This document shows, in pieces, positions 24,701 through 36,080 of a DNA stretch of 64,000 bases. The notes under the pieces were generated by a model. The model was not told the DNA's origin. It did no database searches and saw only the letters and a list, made by a program, of their open reading frames with translations. The stretch is from Sipunculus nudus (taxonomy: Eukaryota; Annelida; Sipuncula; Golfingiida; Sipunculidae): the NCBI GenBank assembly GCA_026874595.1, contig CM049307.1:9633579-9697578 (forward strand), written 5' to 3'. The first letter of the stretch is position 1. Each line of letters starts with the position of its first letter. The position numbers and the translations under genes were made by a program.

Positions 24701-27700
24701 CCCCAAGAATAGTCAAAAATTTCATACAAAAACTTCAATATCTCATTAACTACATCCCTGATGGTCATGATTTTTGGCACACATATTGATCATGAGATGT
24801 TTCATCAGTTCCTGCAGACTGGTGGCGCCACCTGTATTTTTCAAATTTTTACGAATAGTTTTCTCTATTTTTGAGACCTTTAAAAATGTGAACATCTGTA
24901 AACAGGGCACAAATCGTATAGACTGGACCTAGAATCTTTATTCTTGACACAGTGAGAGATCTATGAAGAGTCTCCATGGAAACCTGAAATTAGGTCTCTG
25001 TTACCCATATCTTTTGAGCTACGGGGCCCCAAAATACCCCCGAAAATAGACAAAAATTTCGTTCAAAAACTCAAGTATCTCATTAACTACATCACTGATG
25101 GTCATGATTTTTGGCATACATATTGATCATGGAGTATTTCATCAGTTTCTGCAGACTGGTGGCGCCACCTTTATTTTTCAATTCTTTATGAATTGTTTTC
25201 TCTATTTTTGAGACCTTTAAAAATGTGATCATGATCATGATTTTTGGCATACATATTGATCATGAGGTGTTCCATCAGTTTCTGCAGACTGGTGGCGCCA
25301 CCTTTACTTTTCAATTCTTTACGAATTGTTTTCTCTATTTTTGAGACCTTTAAAAATGTGATCATGATCATGATTTTTGGCATACATATTGATCATGAGG
25401 TGTTCCATCAGTTTCTGCAGACTGGGTGTGCCACCTCAATTTCTTTCAAATTTTTATGAATTTTTTTCTCTTTTTTTGATACCTTTAAAGATGTGGTTAT
25501 CTGTCAACAGGGTACAAATCGCAACAACTGGACCTAGAATCTTCATTCTTGTCATGCAAGAAGGCCCATGAAAAGTGCCTGTGGAAACTTAAAATTAGGT
25601 CTCTGTTACCCATATCCTTCAAGCTATAGGACTCCGAAGTATCCCTCAGAATAATGGACAATTTGATACAAAAGCTGAAGTATCTGAACAACTAATGCAG
25701 ATATCACCATGATCCTTTGCATGGATATTGATTATGGAGTGTTTCATCAGTTTCTGCAGACTGGTGGTGCCACCTATATTTTATTCAATTTTTCGAATTT
25801 TTTCCGCTATTTTTGAGACCTTTAAGGATGCTGCCATCTGTTAACGTGGCACAAATTGTAACAACTGGACCTAGAATCTTCATTCTTGTCATGCAAGGAG
25901 GCCAATTTGATACAAAAGCTGAAGTATCTAAACAACTAATGCAGATATCACCATGATCCTTTGCATGGATATTGATTATGGAGTGTTTCATCAGTTTCTG
26001 GAGACTGGTGGTGCAACCTATATTTTATTCAATTTTTCGAATTTTTTCTGCTATTTTTGAGACCTTTAAGGATGCTGCCATCTGTTAACGTGGCACAAAT
26101 TGTAACAACTGGACCTAGAATCTTCATTCTTGTCATGCAAGTAAGCCCATGAAAAGTGTCTGTGGAAACCTGAAATTAGGTCTCTGTTACCCATATCCTT
26201 CAAGCTATAGGACTATAAAGTATCCCTCAGAATAATGGAAAATTTGATACAAAAGCTGATGTATCTGAACAACTAATTCAGAGATCACCATGATTCTTTG
26301 CATGCATATTGACCATTAAGTCTTTTTATTAGTTTCTGCAGACTGGTGGAGCCACCTGAATTTTTTACGCATTTTTTTCTCTATTTTTGAGATATATAAA
26401 TACAGACACAATCTTGGCCTGTTGGTTATTCTGTTTGATGCTTCAGTTGAATGGGTATATACTACCATTCAGATGATAAAATTTCCTTTTGCGAATCTCT
26501 TCCCATTTAGCTGAGCGTCATGACCCATGGGTCACTTGTTATGTAAGTGTATCACAGTTTTTTAAGCACTCTGTATTACATATTAAATAACATGGTAATA
26601 TCCTAAAAGTTTTTTCCTCTGCTATGTTTCTCTCTTTCCTTGTTTAAAAAATGAAATTTTATTAAAATAAAATTTAGAATTTTTGTAGAAAGAAACATTT
26701 ATGGTATGAAATGGTATGACAAGTTTCCTCAATTGATTTCCCTTTGTGCAGGACTTGATGAGGAAGCGGTGAAGGCTGAACAAGAGAGATGTAGGCAGAA
26801 AACACAAGAAAGCCACACTGTAAAGGTTAGTCATAAAATGATATTACTCACTATATTAACACATTCCCTTCCAATGATGTGTATACCCTTCATTTATTAT
26901 GATTACCCCAGTGCCAAGCACAATACATGTCATTTATTGATCACCAACTTCTCCCCCCCCCCCTGAGTTTTATTGCCCCTGAATTATTATAATTCACACT
27001 GTTTATGGCCTTGGCACTGGGGTGGGGAGGGGGGGGGGAACATGGGCTTGGCAGTGGATGTGTCAGCTGACTTGTCTGTATTGTGTGAAAGCATAAAAAC
27101 GTAACAGAATGTTACAGGCAATATTACTGTTCAAGGACTAGCTCATCACTTTAACACCAGTGGGATGGTAAGATAAAGAAATTAACACACCTAGATTTTA
27201 TCATTCTAAAAACAAGAACTAGAATGCTGATAATCTGATGTTTTATCAGTTGTAATTGGCATTGACCTTTTCACTTTTGACTCTACATTTTAAAGGCATA
27301 TTTGATCGATCACTATGCCTAAAGGAAGGTTATGTCAAAGCAAAATTTATAATGGTTGAAAATATTTATAATGCCTATGTATATTGACAGACCAGCACTT
27401 TGAGAGTATATTTTTTTTATTGCCAGGCCAGCAGTTACATTGAGAGGATACAGTGTATCTTACCAGGCCAGCAGTTACTATGAGAGGATACTGTGTATAT
27501 TAACAGGCCAGAAGTAACTTTGAGAGGATACTATGTATATTGACAGGCCAGCAGTAACATGGGAGTGGATACTATGGATATTGACAGGCAAGAATTTACT
27601 TTGAGAGGATATTATGAATATTGACAGGCCAGCAGTTACTATGAGGGGATACTAAGTATATTTACAGGCCAGCAGTTGAGAGGATAATATGTATATTGAA

Positions 27701-30700
27701 AGCCCAGCAGTTACTATGAGAGATAACTATGTATATTGACAGGCCAGCAGTTATTATGAGAGGATACTATGTATATTGATAGCCCAGCAGTTACATTGAG
27801 AGGATACTTTGTATATTGACAGGCCAGCAATTATTGTGAGACATAACTGTGTATATTGACAGGCAAGCAGTTACTATGAGAAGAAAATGAGTATATTTAC
27901 AGGCCAACAGTTACTATGAGAGGATACTATGTATATTGACAGGCCAGCAGTTATTTTGGGAGGATACTTTAAATGAGAGACAAGCAGTTTATTTGAGAGG
28001 ATACTAAACATATTAACAGGCCAGTCGTTATTTTGTGAGGAATCAGAAGATACTATGTATATTGACAGGCTAGTTGTTATTATGAGGGGATACTGTGTAT
28101 ATTGACAGGCAATCAGTTACTATGAGGGGATACTGTGTATATTGACAGGCCATCAGTTACTATGAGGGGATACTGTGTATATTGACAGGCCATCAGTTAC
28201 TATGAGGGGATACTGTGTATATTGACAGGCCATCAGTTACTATGAGAGGATACTATGTATATTTACAGGCCAGCAGTTATATTTTGGGAGGATACTATGT
28301 ATATTTACAGGCCAGCAGTTATTTTGGGAGGATACTATGTATATTGAAAGCCCAGCAGTTACTATGAGGGATAACTATGTATATTGACAGGAAAGCAGTT
28401 ACTAGGAGAGGATACTATGGATATTGATAGGCAAGCAGTTACTATGAGAGGATGTGTATATTGAAAGGCCAGCAGTTACTATGAGAGGATACTATGTATA
28501 TTGACAGGCCAGTAGTTACTATTAAAGGATACTTTATTGACAGACCAGCAGTTTATTGAAAAGATACTTTATATATTGACATGCCAGCAGTTACTATGAA
28601 AGAATACTATGTATATTGACAGGCCAGTTGATATTATGAGAGGATACTGTATATTGACAGATCAACAGTTACCATGAGAGGAAACTATGAATATTGGCAG
28701 GCCAGCAGTTTCTATGAGGGGATACTATGTGTATTTACAGGCCAGCAGTTATTTTGAAAGGACACTATGTATATTGACAGGCCATCAGGTACTATGAGAA
28801 AATACTGTTTATATTGACAGGCCATCAGTTACTATGAGAGGAAACTGTGTATATTGACAGGCCAGCAGTTACTATGAGAGGAAACTATGTGTATTGAAAG
28901 GCCAGCAGTTACGTTGCTATGAGAGGATACTATGTATATTTACAGGCCAGCAGTTATTTTGGGAGGATACTTTGTATATTGAAAGCCAAGCAGTTACTAT
29001 GAATGAAAACTATGTATATTGACAAGCAAGCTGTTACTATGGGAGGATACTATGTATATTGATAGCCCAGCAGTTACATTTAGAGGATACTTTGTATATT
29101 GACAGGCCAGCAGTTACATTAAGAGGATACTTTGTATATTGACATGCCAGCAGTTACTTTGAGAGGATACTATATATATTGACTGGTCAGCAGTTACCAT
29201 GAGAGGATGCTATGCATCTTGACTGGCCAGCCATTATTATGAGAGGATACTATATATATTGACAGGCCTGAAGTTATTATGAGAGGATACTATATATATT
29301 GACAGGCCAGCAGTTATTATGAGAGGATCCTAAAACCTCGACAGGAGGCCCAGCTGGAGCAGAAGGAGAAAGAATTCAGGAGGTTCATGGGACCAGCCTG
29401 GAAAGGAAAAGGACATCAGCTCGGCAGTGTAGGTTTTAATTATCCCTAGAAACGTTACCATTCAAGATAAACGGTCAGCTCTGTCTAACTGTTATTCCTC
29501 TCTAGGTCTTTTAACTTTTCATATTAAATGCTAAAGCCTTAAGTCAGTCCTATTTTGTAAACATACTTTGTATCTTATTGAAAGGCTATTGTAATGTTCA
29601 CACTCTTCAAATATTGACTTTAACTTTTCACAGGCTGTGTTGTAGGTTTCGGATGTGGTACATTAATAATAGCTCCACAGTTGCACCACTCAACAAAGAG
29701 TTATATATTCTGGACAAAATATATCTGGACAGCATTACAACTGTCGAACTGAAGAGAAAAGCCTAAAGTAGAAATGTAGCCCTGATTACTGCTGGTACTG
29801 GGGCTGTAACAATACATCTCATGATACATGTCATGATACTTAAATCACGATAGGATACATGATACAATATATATATGATATGCTGTAATTAGGCTTTCAA
29901 GCTGAATTTTCCCCCATCTTTAAAATGTAAATAAGCTAACTTTCATATAATTTGATTCCAAACCATAAATAAATTGATCTCCCAAACCATTAACCAGTCA
30001 GATGCCATTCAGTTTGTTTCTTATCAATTAAGTTTCATCTCAGATGCCTTATATAGCCCTGATAGACTGTTTATAAATTTCATCAGATGATTATTTATAT
30101 TCAGTGTTTTGATACAAGAACAATTGATGACAAAGGTACAAAATTTCACTTTGTACCACAATGTATTGCTTCACTGGATGGTTAATGCTTACAGCCCTAT
30201 TTGACATTGATACTTTGAGGTGTAACTTAATTATTTTGTATCAGTTCTTTTTGAATTGGATATTTTTGCTTTTGCATATATTCACCTACTAAATGTTCTC
30301 GTGTACATAGATGTATTTACATCCATAATTCATTGCTTGGCCTTAATACCCATTACACTTCAATAACAGTTGAGCAGGCTTAGTCAGAGAGTGATATGAG
30401 TAAGGCCCGTTTTCAATGTACACTTTTTTACACGATTTTCTGCACGCAGAAAAGTCGGAACAGTGCAAACAAGTTGTAACATTTCCATGTACGCTTTTCA
30501 TGGCACTTGCATTCATCGAGATGAAAAAAAAAGTCAATTCCTGTTTGACTTTTCTGCTCACTTTTTTGCTCATTACAGTAAAAACAGTCAGTACCCGGGA
30601 TACAGTGAGCGGAAAAGTGCACGTTGAACATATATTCAGCGTGGTTTTCTGCTTGTTGATTTCAAGCGCGATGAAATTTCAGCGAACACGGAAAACCGGC

Positions 30701-33700
30701 CTTAATATGAAGCAGGAAGTGAATATGAAGTTCAAATGATACAAGGATCTTCATCAGTTGTTATTCAAAGAATGCACATGTGTTCTTTTTTCAGGAAGAT
30801 GGAGTAACAAAGAAACCTTCCAAGAAGGAGGGGTCCAGCCAGGATGCTGCCAATTCCAGGAAACTGCCAGAACCTCCCAAGAGGGCTCAAGTCACACCAG
30901 AACCACAGAAAGTCAAAAAGGTCAGGGGTCACCAGACATAACAGTCAAGGATGTATGTTATATATGAGAAAGTAGTAACCAAATTAGTGATCAGAACATG
31001 TGTGCCTTTGTATATGTGCAGACGTTTGATAATTCACTCCTCACTGGCTCAGTTATATTGTTTTGGTCATATAATTATACAATACCTCCAGAGTGCAGAC
31101 TCTGATGTGACTTAGAATGTTCCCAGTAATATACAGAGGTGCCAAAATTATGATATGGACCTTTATTCTGCATTTCATGGAAGCATCTCATGTTGTAGGG
31201 AGCTTCCAGTTAATAGAGAGCTTACATGCAGGAGGAAGTTTCTTGTAATTTTAAATCTAGAATATATTATACTGGTAAATATTTAAATATTTCTATCACA
31301 GTGTGTCTTAATGGCTAAGTGCTTTGATAAACTGTGTGACTGTCATCAAAAGGCACACAGTTTCACAGGAATCAATTACTTCAAGAGCTTAGAGATATCA
31401 TCAGAATACTGATATATTTTAACTGGCTCCAGGTATTAGAAGTTCCTGATGAACCACCAGAGGGAGCCGTAGACAGCCTCATTATAATCCTCCGAACTCC
31501 CCAGGGAAGAAACTATAGAAGAAGATGGTTGAAATCACATACAATACAGGTTAAACTTAAATTATGTTCATTATATGACATAAAGCATTGAGTAGGTTGA
31601 GCATATAAAGCTTGATGGTGGATAGGTAAATGAAGGTAATGGGAGCCAAATCATTAAAAAGATTGTGTATGCACTGTAAATCAAACTTTTCATCCCAAAC
31701 TCTCCATCTTTCACACATGGCTTACTTGCCCTTTGGAGTGAAGAAATCTGTAGATTTTGAGGTTACCTGGTCAGAGGTCAAGGTCACCTTTTTAAAAGAT
31801 CGTTACAATTATCAAAATGCTGCAAGTTCAAAGATAATAAGTTCTAAGTTTTTTGGGCACAAGGTCATTGGTTAAGGTCACTTGACTGTCATTCTGAAAA
31901 ATTTCTTAAAGGGACATAATCAGGAGCAATATTATTACTGTTCTTTTACACTATTATTTCAGTTTTGCTTTATACAAAAGTTCCCAGCTAAACCATCCCA
32001 GCACAGTCTCATTTTCTTCGCATATGCCTGTACAACACTTTGTTATAGCCTGCGTGTTGGTAAACACAGTCTGATAAAAATTGTAACTGCTGGACCTAGA
32101 AACTTCTAAGTAATTATCCAGGAAGGTCAATAAAAAATCTGAAATTAGGTCACTGCGACCTATATCATCTGAGCTATGGGGCTTGAAAGTACCCCCCGAA
32201 TAATCAAAAATATAAAACAAAACCTCCAATATCTTGATCATTAATGCATGGATTGTCATTAATCTTGCCTTGAATATTGACCATGACTAGTTTTTTCAGT
32301 TCTCGAAAAGTGGTAGCACCACCTGTATTTTTTGCTATTTTAACGAATATTTTTTTTGTTTTTTTTTTTAATTTAAATTGACAACAATCATGTTAGTTTC
32401 TCAGCTGTAATTACATCTAGTGTCCCATAATGTGGTGTGTTTATTGATCACAAGTGGATCCCATATAGTTATCACCCTGTCAGTCTGTTTGTTCATCTGT
32501 CTGTCTGTCCATCCATCCATCCACACAAATTTGTTTCCAGGTGATAACTCCAGGTTGTATTGACACATGGATTTCAAACTTGACTAACATATGGCCCACC
32601 ACTAAAGCAAGAACCTATATGATTTTGGGGTCATAAGGTCAAAGGTCAAGGTCACAGGACTCACTTTTTTAAAAAGATTATGGCTGCATTTTAAGCCAAG
32701 CTTTTCATCCCAAACTTTCCATTTTGAACATTAAGCTGACTTGCCAGTATGGGGAGAGCATAAATGAATTTGGGGTCACAGGGTCAAAGGTCAAGGTCAC
32801 AGGGGCCATCTATTCACAAATTAGATTCAAACTTTTCATCTCAATTCTTCCATCATCAACATGTGGTGCACCTGCCAATAGGGGAAGTTTCCTTTTGATT
32901 TTGGGGTCATAAGGTCAAAGGTTAAGGTCACAGGGCCCATCCATTCACAAATTAGTTTATGGATGATAACTCCAGTTTGGGTAGACAGGTTGGCTTCAAA
33001 CTGATCACAGGACCAATATTTTGGAAAACCTCATAAACATATATCCTTATAGACAAGTGCAGCTGAGCGTCGAGACCCATGGGTCCCTAGTTGGGGCAGA
33101 GTCAGTCAGGGCATTTCCTTAATGGCATAGGTTATGGCTTTGCGCAGCACACAGCCCAACACACTGTATTTATGTTGACACCTGCAATTGCGCCCTGTTC
33201 ACTGTTTTTAACACTCTTTCATAGGAGTAAAAATAAAAGCACTGCATAAAAAAAGGAAATCTTATCAAAATTGTATTATTTCATCTTCTTAAAAGATGAA
33301 AACAAAATCGAATTTTTTTTTATGCGGGAGGGGGGTTTAAATTGACGTAGATAATACCTGAGAACAATAGCTTTCATTTTCTGTTGGCAATAAGCACTTG
33401 TTAAACAGAGGTGTCCAGACGTAGTTTTTTTTCTTGTGTTCTAATTTTACTATTAAGAAAATGAATAAATTGTTATTTTCAAACCTTGCACCATCTGACA
33501 CAAGTCAGCATCTTATTGAAGATTTTCAGCTTTACCTGTAGTTTGTATGGACTTCACTCACAAGTTTTTCCAGGTTCAACTTTTAAATTACCTGCTATGT
33601 TCTAAAACTCGGTATGAAATGCTAAACTGTGAAATAGGAATATTGTAATCAGTTTTTATGAATACATAAATGTTATAAAATGAATGGCTTCTAGTAGAAT

Positions 33701-35526
33701 TTTGGAGTGTGTATTTAATAGTTTTATAGTGTGTCAGTTTGCATTTTAATTGTGTTATTTAATATAAAAAATGATAGTTGGGAGTATAGAACTTTTGTAC
33801 AGGTTTAAAATTCTGCCTTTGGGCATGAATGAAAGCAGCTAATTATGTGTAGAATATTTGAAGAAATTTTTTCATGAATGAATAAAAGTGATTTCTCAGA
33901 ATTTAATAACTATTTTTTATCTCATTAATAACAGCACCATCTTGGTCACTTTCTTTAGGCATAGTAAATAAATTTTATGCTTCAGTATCATCATGTTGGC
34001 TCTGAGTTCATTTAAGGTGAAACCTTCATGGTTTAGTTGTTAGTTGCAGTTACTAAATTTCATGGTTCAGGGTCACCATCCCCCCCCCCCCCCTTTCCCC
34101 ATGGTAGGGCCTGGAATCCTTTAAGGTGAAACTGTCATGGTCTAGTTGTTGGTTCTGTGTCACTTCCATTATGCCATTAACTTTATTTCATGTCCCACCC
34201 CACCCCCCCTGTAGGGCCAGAGTTTTAAGGTGAAACCTTCATGGTCTAGTTGTTGCTAACAACCAAGTAACTTCCAGTACACCTAGATTGATTGATTGAT
34301 TGATGTTATGGTTCAGTGTCAGAGTGAGAGGTCTTTTTGATTTAAGGTCATGGTCAGTAGTACTAGGTAGGCCTTCCTGTAGCCCCAGTGTCTTAATTTT
34401 ATAATGCAGTGCCAGTAGTTCTGCTCAGCCACACTGGGGATGATTCCCCTGCACATTAGGCATGTATAATAACAGCTTATGTAATGCCACACTCCCAAAG
34501 TCTAGGTTTTATTAGCAGCACTAGTTTTTACCCATTCTTGTGTAGTTCACCTTGGTTCTGATAGATGTTGCTGTTAATGTCAGGTTCCTCAGGATTTCTG
34601 GCAAACTTGGGAAATTAACCCTCAAAAGGTACACTGGGCATCATTCCCAACTGTTCAAGACCTCCCCCAAAAAGTATACAATCTGGATTTATTAAAATTT
34701 GAAGAAAAAGGCACCCTAATGGTTGATTACTAACCCTCTTCACATCCATCGTCCATGGTGTATAAGACTGTATAATTAAGTCCACCATTGTACCCAGTCT
34801 TTGGCAGTGGTTGTTGCTTGTTATGAGTTCACTATCTCATCTCTCTCTTTTTCTACGATTCCTCTCCATGTTACTCTTGGTCTGTCTTTTTTCCTTTTTC
34901 CTTCTGGCGTCCATGTTAATGACATTATTATATTATAGACTTATCTCGTTTAAGAACTCACCCTACCAACTTCAACCAGTTCTGATTAACCATTTTGCTA
35001 GCTTCTGAAGTGTTTGTTCTCTTATAATGCTCTTGGATGCTTATTTTCATTGGCCAATGAATTTTTAGAATTCCCCTGAGTCTTCTTTTTTTAATAGTGT
35101 CAGTCTTATTTGCATCTCCTTCTGTCATTTTCTGTCTCCTTCACCGTTACATTACTGTGGGAAATTTTGACCTTTTTCTGTGTTTGTATACTGAAGGATT
35201 TTATTTTTGTTTTAGTTTGACATATGCTGTTCTTGCTTGTGCTGTTCTTCTACTTACATTCTCTTTTTTGGTTGATTAAACATGTGTAAACATATGTGGT
35301 TGTGTTATTATTAGATGTAAATAATTAACTAATTCCTCTCATATTTGTTTTTTTTTTCCAGGTGTTGCTGAACTACATTACAAAACTAGGATACCACCAG
35401 AAGTTTTATACAGTGTTCACGTCATACCCACGGTGCTGCGTGTCATATGACCCAAATGTGACGTTAGAAGAAGCCGGGATCACCAGAGACATTACACTTA
35501 ATGTACAGGAGAAGGATGATGAATAA
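18618..35526 (+). CDS. UBXN8: UBX domain-containing protein 8 (UBXN8/REP8) orthologue, 5' end missing
   Basis: In mammals UBXN8 is an ER membrane protein whose cytosolic UBX domain tethers p97/VCP for ER-associated degradation. Exons 18618-18752, 26752-26825, 29306-29428, 30795-30920, 31433-31549 and 35362-35526 join in phase into 246 residues ending at TAA; human UBXN8 has 270. Order: a short segment starting DFTSLF and one hydrophobic helix (about residues 5-27), a basic stretch, a charged coiled linker, ASSYYERILKPRQE (human has a close ASRYIENVLKP block), the MGPAWKGKGHQLG block, a Lys/Pro linker, then the UBX beta-grasp fold from LRTPQG through SYPR (canonical FPR loop, here Tyr-Pro-Arg) to LEEAGI. 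The start Met exon, about 25-30 codons, was not identified upstream of 18618. Introns total about 16 kb and are full of repeats, including a splice-site minisatellite before exon 29306. Confidence 0.9.
19510..20440. repeat. Unclassified, possibly mobile-element-derived stretch in UBXN8 intron
   Basis: Higher in G+C and CpG than its surroundings. It begins near the 14-base palindrome CCCGGTATACCGGG (19527-19540). No coding domain or termini could be recognised. Continuous short frames at 19555-19770 and 20207-20440 match no family I know. Confidence 0.3.
20530..20870. repeat. Tandem repeat of about 140 bp, 2.4 copies, with AGGTCA half-sites
   Basis: The words CACCCAACCAT / CACCCATCC recur at 20542, 20684 and 20819. 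Each unit ends in a GGTCAAGGTCACAG-like phrase. The same family occurs at 31.7-33.0 kb. Confidence 0.7.
21395..21812. mobile_element. MITE-like element with terminal inverted repeats and TA flanks
   Basis: The left end is CTGTGGTTGGCTTTATATTC then GCGAG. The right end is its imperfect reverse complement, ending GGCAACTACAG. Both ends are flanked by TA, the target duplication of the Tc1/mariner superfamily. TTCGCGA words recur inside. It is 418 bp with no coding capacity. Confidence 0.65.
21820..22670. repeat. Scattered GACCAGATCC / GATTGGTC repeat words
   Basis: Phrases such as GACCAATCGCCGATTGGTC (a perfect palindrome, 21839-21857), its variant at about 22527, and GATCAGGATTCAGTC recur in both orientations. 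This looks like a degenerate tandem or fold-back repeat. Confidence 0.5.
22904..23096 (+). repeat. 21-bp minisatellite, 9 copies, one AATAAA per unit
   Basis: Unit AAAGCTAGGTGTATCATGAAT, almost perfect. The 21-bp length keeps frames open on both strands (Lys-Ala-Arg-Cys-Ile-Met-Asn on plus), but this follows from the period and does not show coding. Each unit carries the polyadenylation hexamer AATAAA in the sense strand of UBXN8. Confidence 0.95.
23100..24468. other. UBXN8 intron stretch, nothing recognised
   Basis: AT-rich DNA with no exon or repeat that I can support. Confidence 0.4.
24469..26540 (+). mobile_element. Dispersed family element with full head and tail, 2.07 kb, internally repeated
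   Basis: The head AGCTCAGCTGACTGTAAGTC forms a hairpin with ATCTGAGCT and is followed by GTCC/GTCTGTC microsatellite. The tail is AGCTGAGCGTCATGACCCATG then GGTCACTTGTT. The interior is a tandem series marked by GGACCTAGAATCTT (about 24590, 24926, 25530, 25868, 26111) and CAGTTTCTGCAGACTGGTGG. A 133-bp piece is duplicated back to back at about 25225-25490. No protein is encoded. It lies in the UBXN8 intron. Confidence 0.75.
26752..26825 (+). CDS. UBXN8: UBXN8 second identified exon
   Basis: 74 bp, acceptor TTGTGCAG|, donor |GTTAGT. Encodes LDEEAVKAEQERCRQK and ends SHTVK at a codon boundary. The charged linker corresponds to the Glu/Lys-rich region of human UBXN8. Confidence 0.85.
27381..29305 (+). 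repeat. 40-bp minisatellite built from the splice acceptor and first codons of the next UBXN8 exon
   Basis: About 48 imperfect units of GCCAGCAGTTACTATGAGAG / GATACTATGTATATTGACAG. Each unit contains a 3' splice site (TTGACAG|) followed by codons for Ala-Ser-Ser-Tyr-Tyr-Glu-Arg-Ile-Leu, the same nine residues that begin the real exon at 29306. The array runs without a break into that exon, so its last boundary is the working acceptor. A unit of 40 is not a multiple of three. Variants include losses of the AG and unit-length changes. Confidence 0.95.
29306..29428 (+). CDS. UBXN8: UBXN8 third identified exon, seed of the 40-bp minisatellite
   Basis: 123 bp, 41 codons. The acceptor ATTGACAG| is supplied by the last unit of the 40-bp array. 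Encodes ASSYYERILKPRQEAQLE through FMGPAWKGKGHQLGS, the best conserved non-UBX block of the family. Only this acceptor keeps the frame; the next unit upstream would give Ala then TGA. Confidence 0.9.
29807..30199. mobile_element. Possible hAT-like MITE
   Basis: The left end GGGGCTGTAACAATACATC and right end TTACAGCCCTATT are roughly inverted, sharing GGGCTGTAA. The interior has GATACATGATAC words. No clear target duplication is seen. Confidence 0.35.
30401..30704. mobile_element. MITE with TAAGGCC terminal inverted repeats
   Basis: The left end TAAGGCCCGTTTTC and right end GAAAACCGGCCTTA are inverted with one mismatch in 14. ATATGA flanks both sides (30394-30399 and 30705-30710), a likely target duplication with one extra G on the left. 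Non-coding, 304 bp, in a UBXN8 intron. Confidence 0.65.
30795..30920 (+). CDS. UBXN8: UBXN8 fourth identified exon
   Basis: 126 bp, 42 codons, acceptor TTTTTTCAG|, donor |GTCAGG. Low-complexity Lys/Pro/Ser linker containing KLPEPPKR. It matches the variable linker before the UBX domain. Confidence 0.82.
31433..31549 (+). CDS. UBXN8: UBXN8 fifth identified exon, first half of UBX domain
   Basis: 117 bp, 39 codons, acceptor CTCCAG|, donor |GTTAAA. Encodes VLEVPDEPPEG, then the beta1-beta2 hairpin SLIIILRTPQGRNYRRR, with the basic and Gly positions typical of UBX domains. Confidence 0.9.
31670..33092 (+). mobile_element. Dispersed family copy with tandem AGGTCA-rich units
   Basis: Ends with the family tail (CAGCTGAGCGTCGAGACCCA, then TGGGTCCCTAGTT). 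The word GGTCAAAGGTCAAGG recurs at 32637, 32782 and, with one change, 32913. These units of about 140 bp match those at 20.5-20.9 kb. The head is not clear. Confidence 0.55.
33093..35361. other. Remainder of last UBXN8 intron
   Basis: Contains short local repeats at 34010-34260, where TTTAAGGTGAAACCTTCATGG / GGTCTAGTTGTT phrases recur about every 100 bases, and a 14-base poly-C (34080-34093). No exon is seen. Confidence 0.4.
35362..35526 (+). CDS. UBXN8: UBXN8 last exon, second half of UBX domain
   Basis: 165 bp, 54 codons plus TAA, after a strong polypyrimidine tract. Encodes VLLNYITKLGY, the SYPR loop that stands for the p97-contacting FPR turn, and TLEEAGI. The tail is acidic, QEKDDE. Confidence 0.92.
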   Translation: MLLNYITKLGYHQKFYTVFTSYPRCCVSYDPNVTLEEAGITRDITLNVQEKDDE

Positions 35527-36080
35527 GCTGTTTAACACAAAATATTTTGTTGTTTTTATTCATGTTATTCATAGGTTATTTGTCAACTAAACAGAATTAT
35601 AGAGTACATAACAAGAGCAAGTGTTGGTCCATGATGTTATGATACGTGGTGTTGAAAGCTTCTTTTATATGATTATATTCACTGCGTATGCACTGTATGC
35701 AAATTACAATGAAGTGTGTCATGGTAAGGGCATTTTAACGGTAGTATTACCAGAAAATTATGGGTCCATGTCCCACAGGGACTGTTCTCCTCAGTAAGAC
35801 CACAGGCCAAGGTGTATACCACAAGGCTGTGCCCTCTTTACACTGGAATGGATGGGCACTGGTCATGGGCAGCAGGCATTTTGTTTGCAGTGTGTGACTT
35901 AATATGTCTTCATAACGTTAAATTGAGCATTCTTGGTGAAATGTTTTAGGTGGGTCTGTGTCACATTCAAGATTGAAATCAAGGAATAGTTTTAAATTCT
36001 GCTAAAATCAGCCTGGAACTTTAATATTCTTGAAAGACTATTAATATTAAAGCAAAATAATCCACATTATAAATAAAAAA
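35527..36080 (+). other. Probable UBXN8 3'UTR
   Basis: Non-coding sequence after the stop. The first AATAAA words on the plus strand lie near 36068-36076, so a 3'UTR of about 550 bases is plausible. No experiment is available to fix the end. Confidence 0.4.

Noticed and set aside
27381-29305. CRISPR-like array
   Set aside because: The units are contiguous with no unique spacers, lie in an animal intron and derive from the neighbouring exon.
34811-35279. Two hydrophobic open frames in the last UBXN8 intron
   Set aside because: T-rich DNA gives Leu/Phe/Ser-rich frames by composition. No domain or splice structure supports them.
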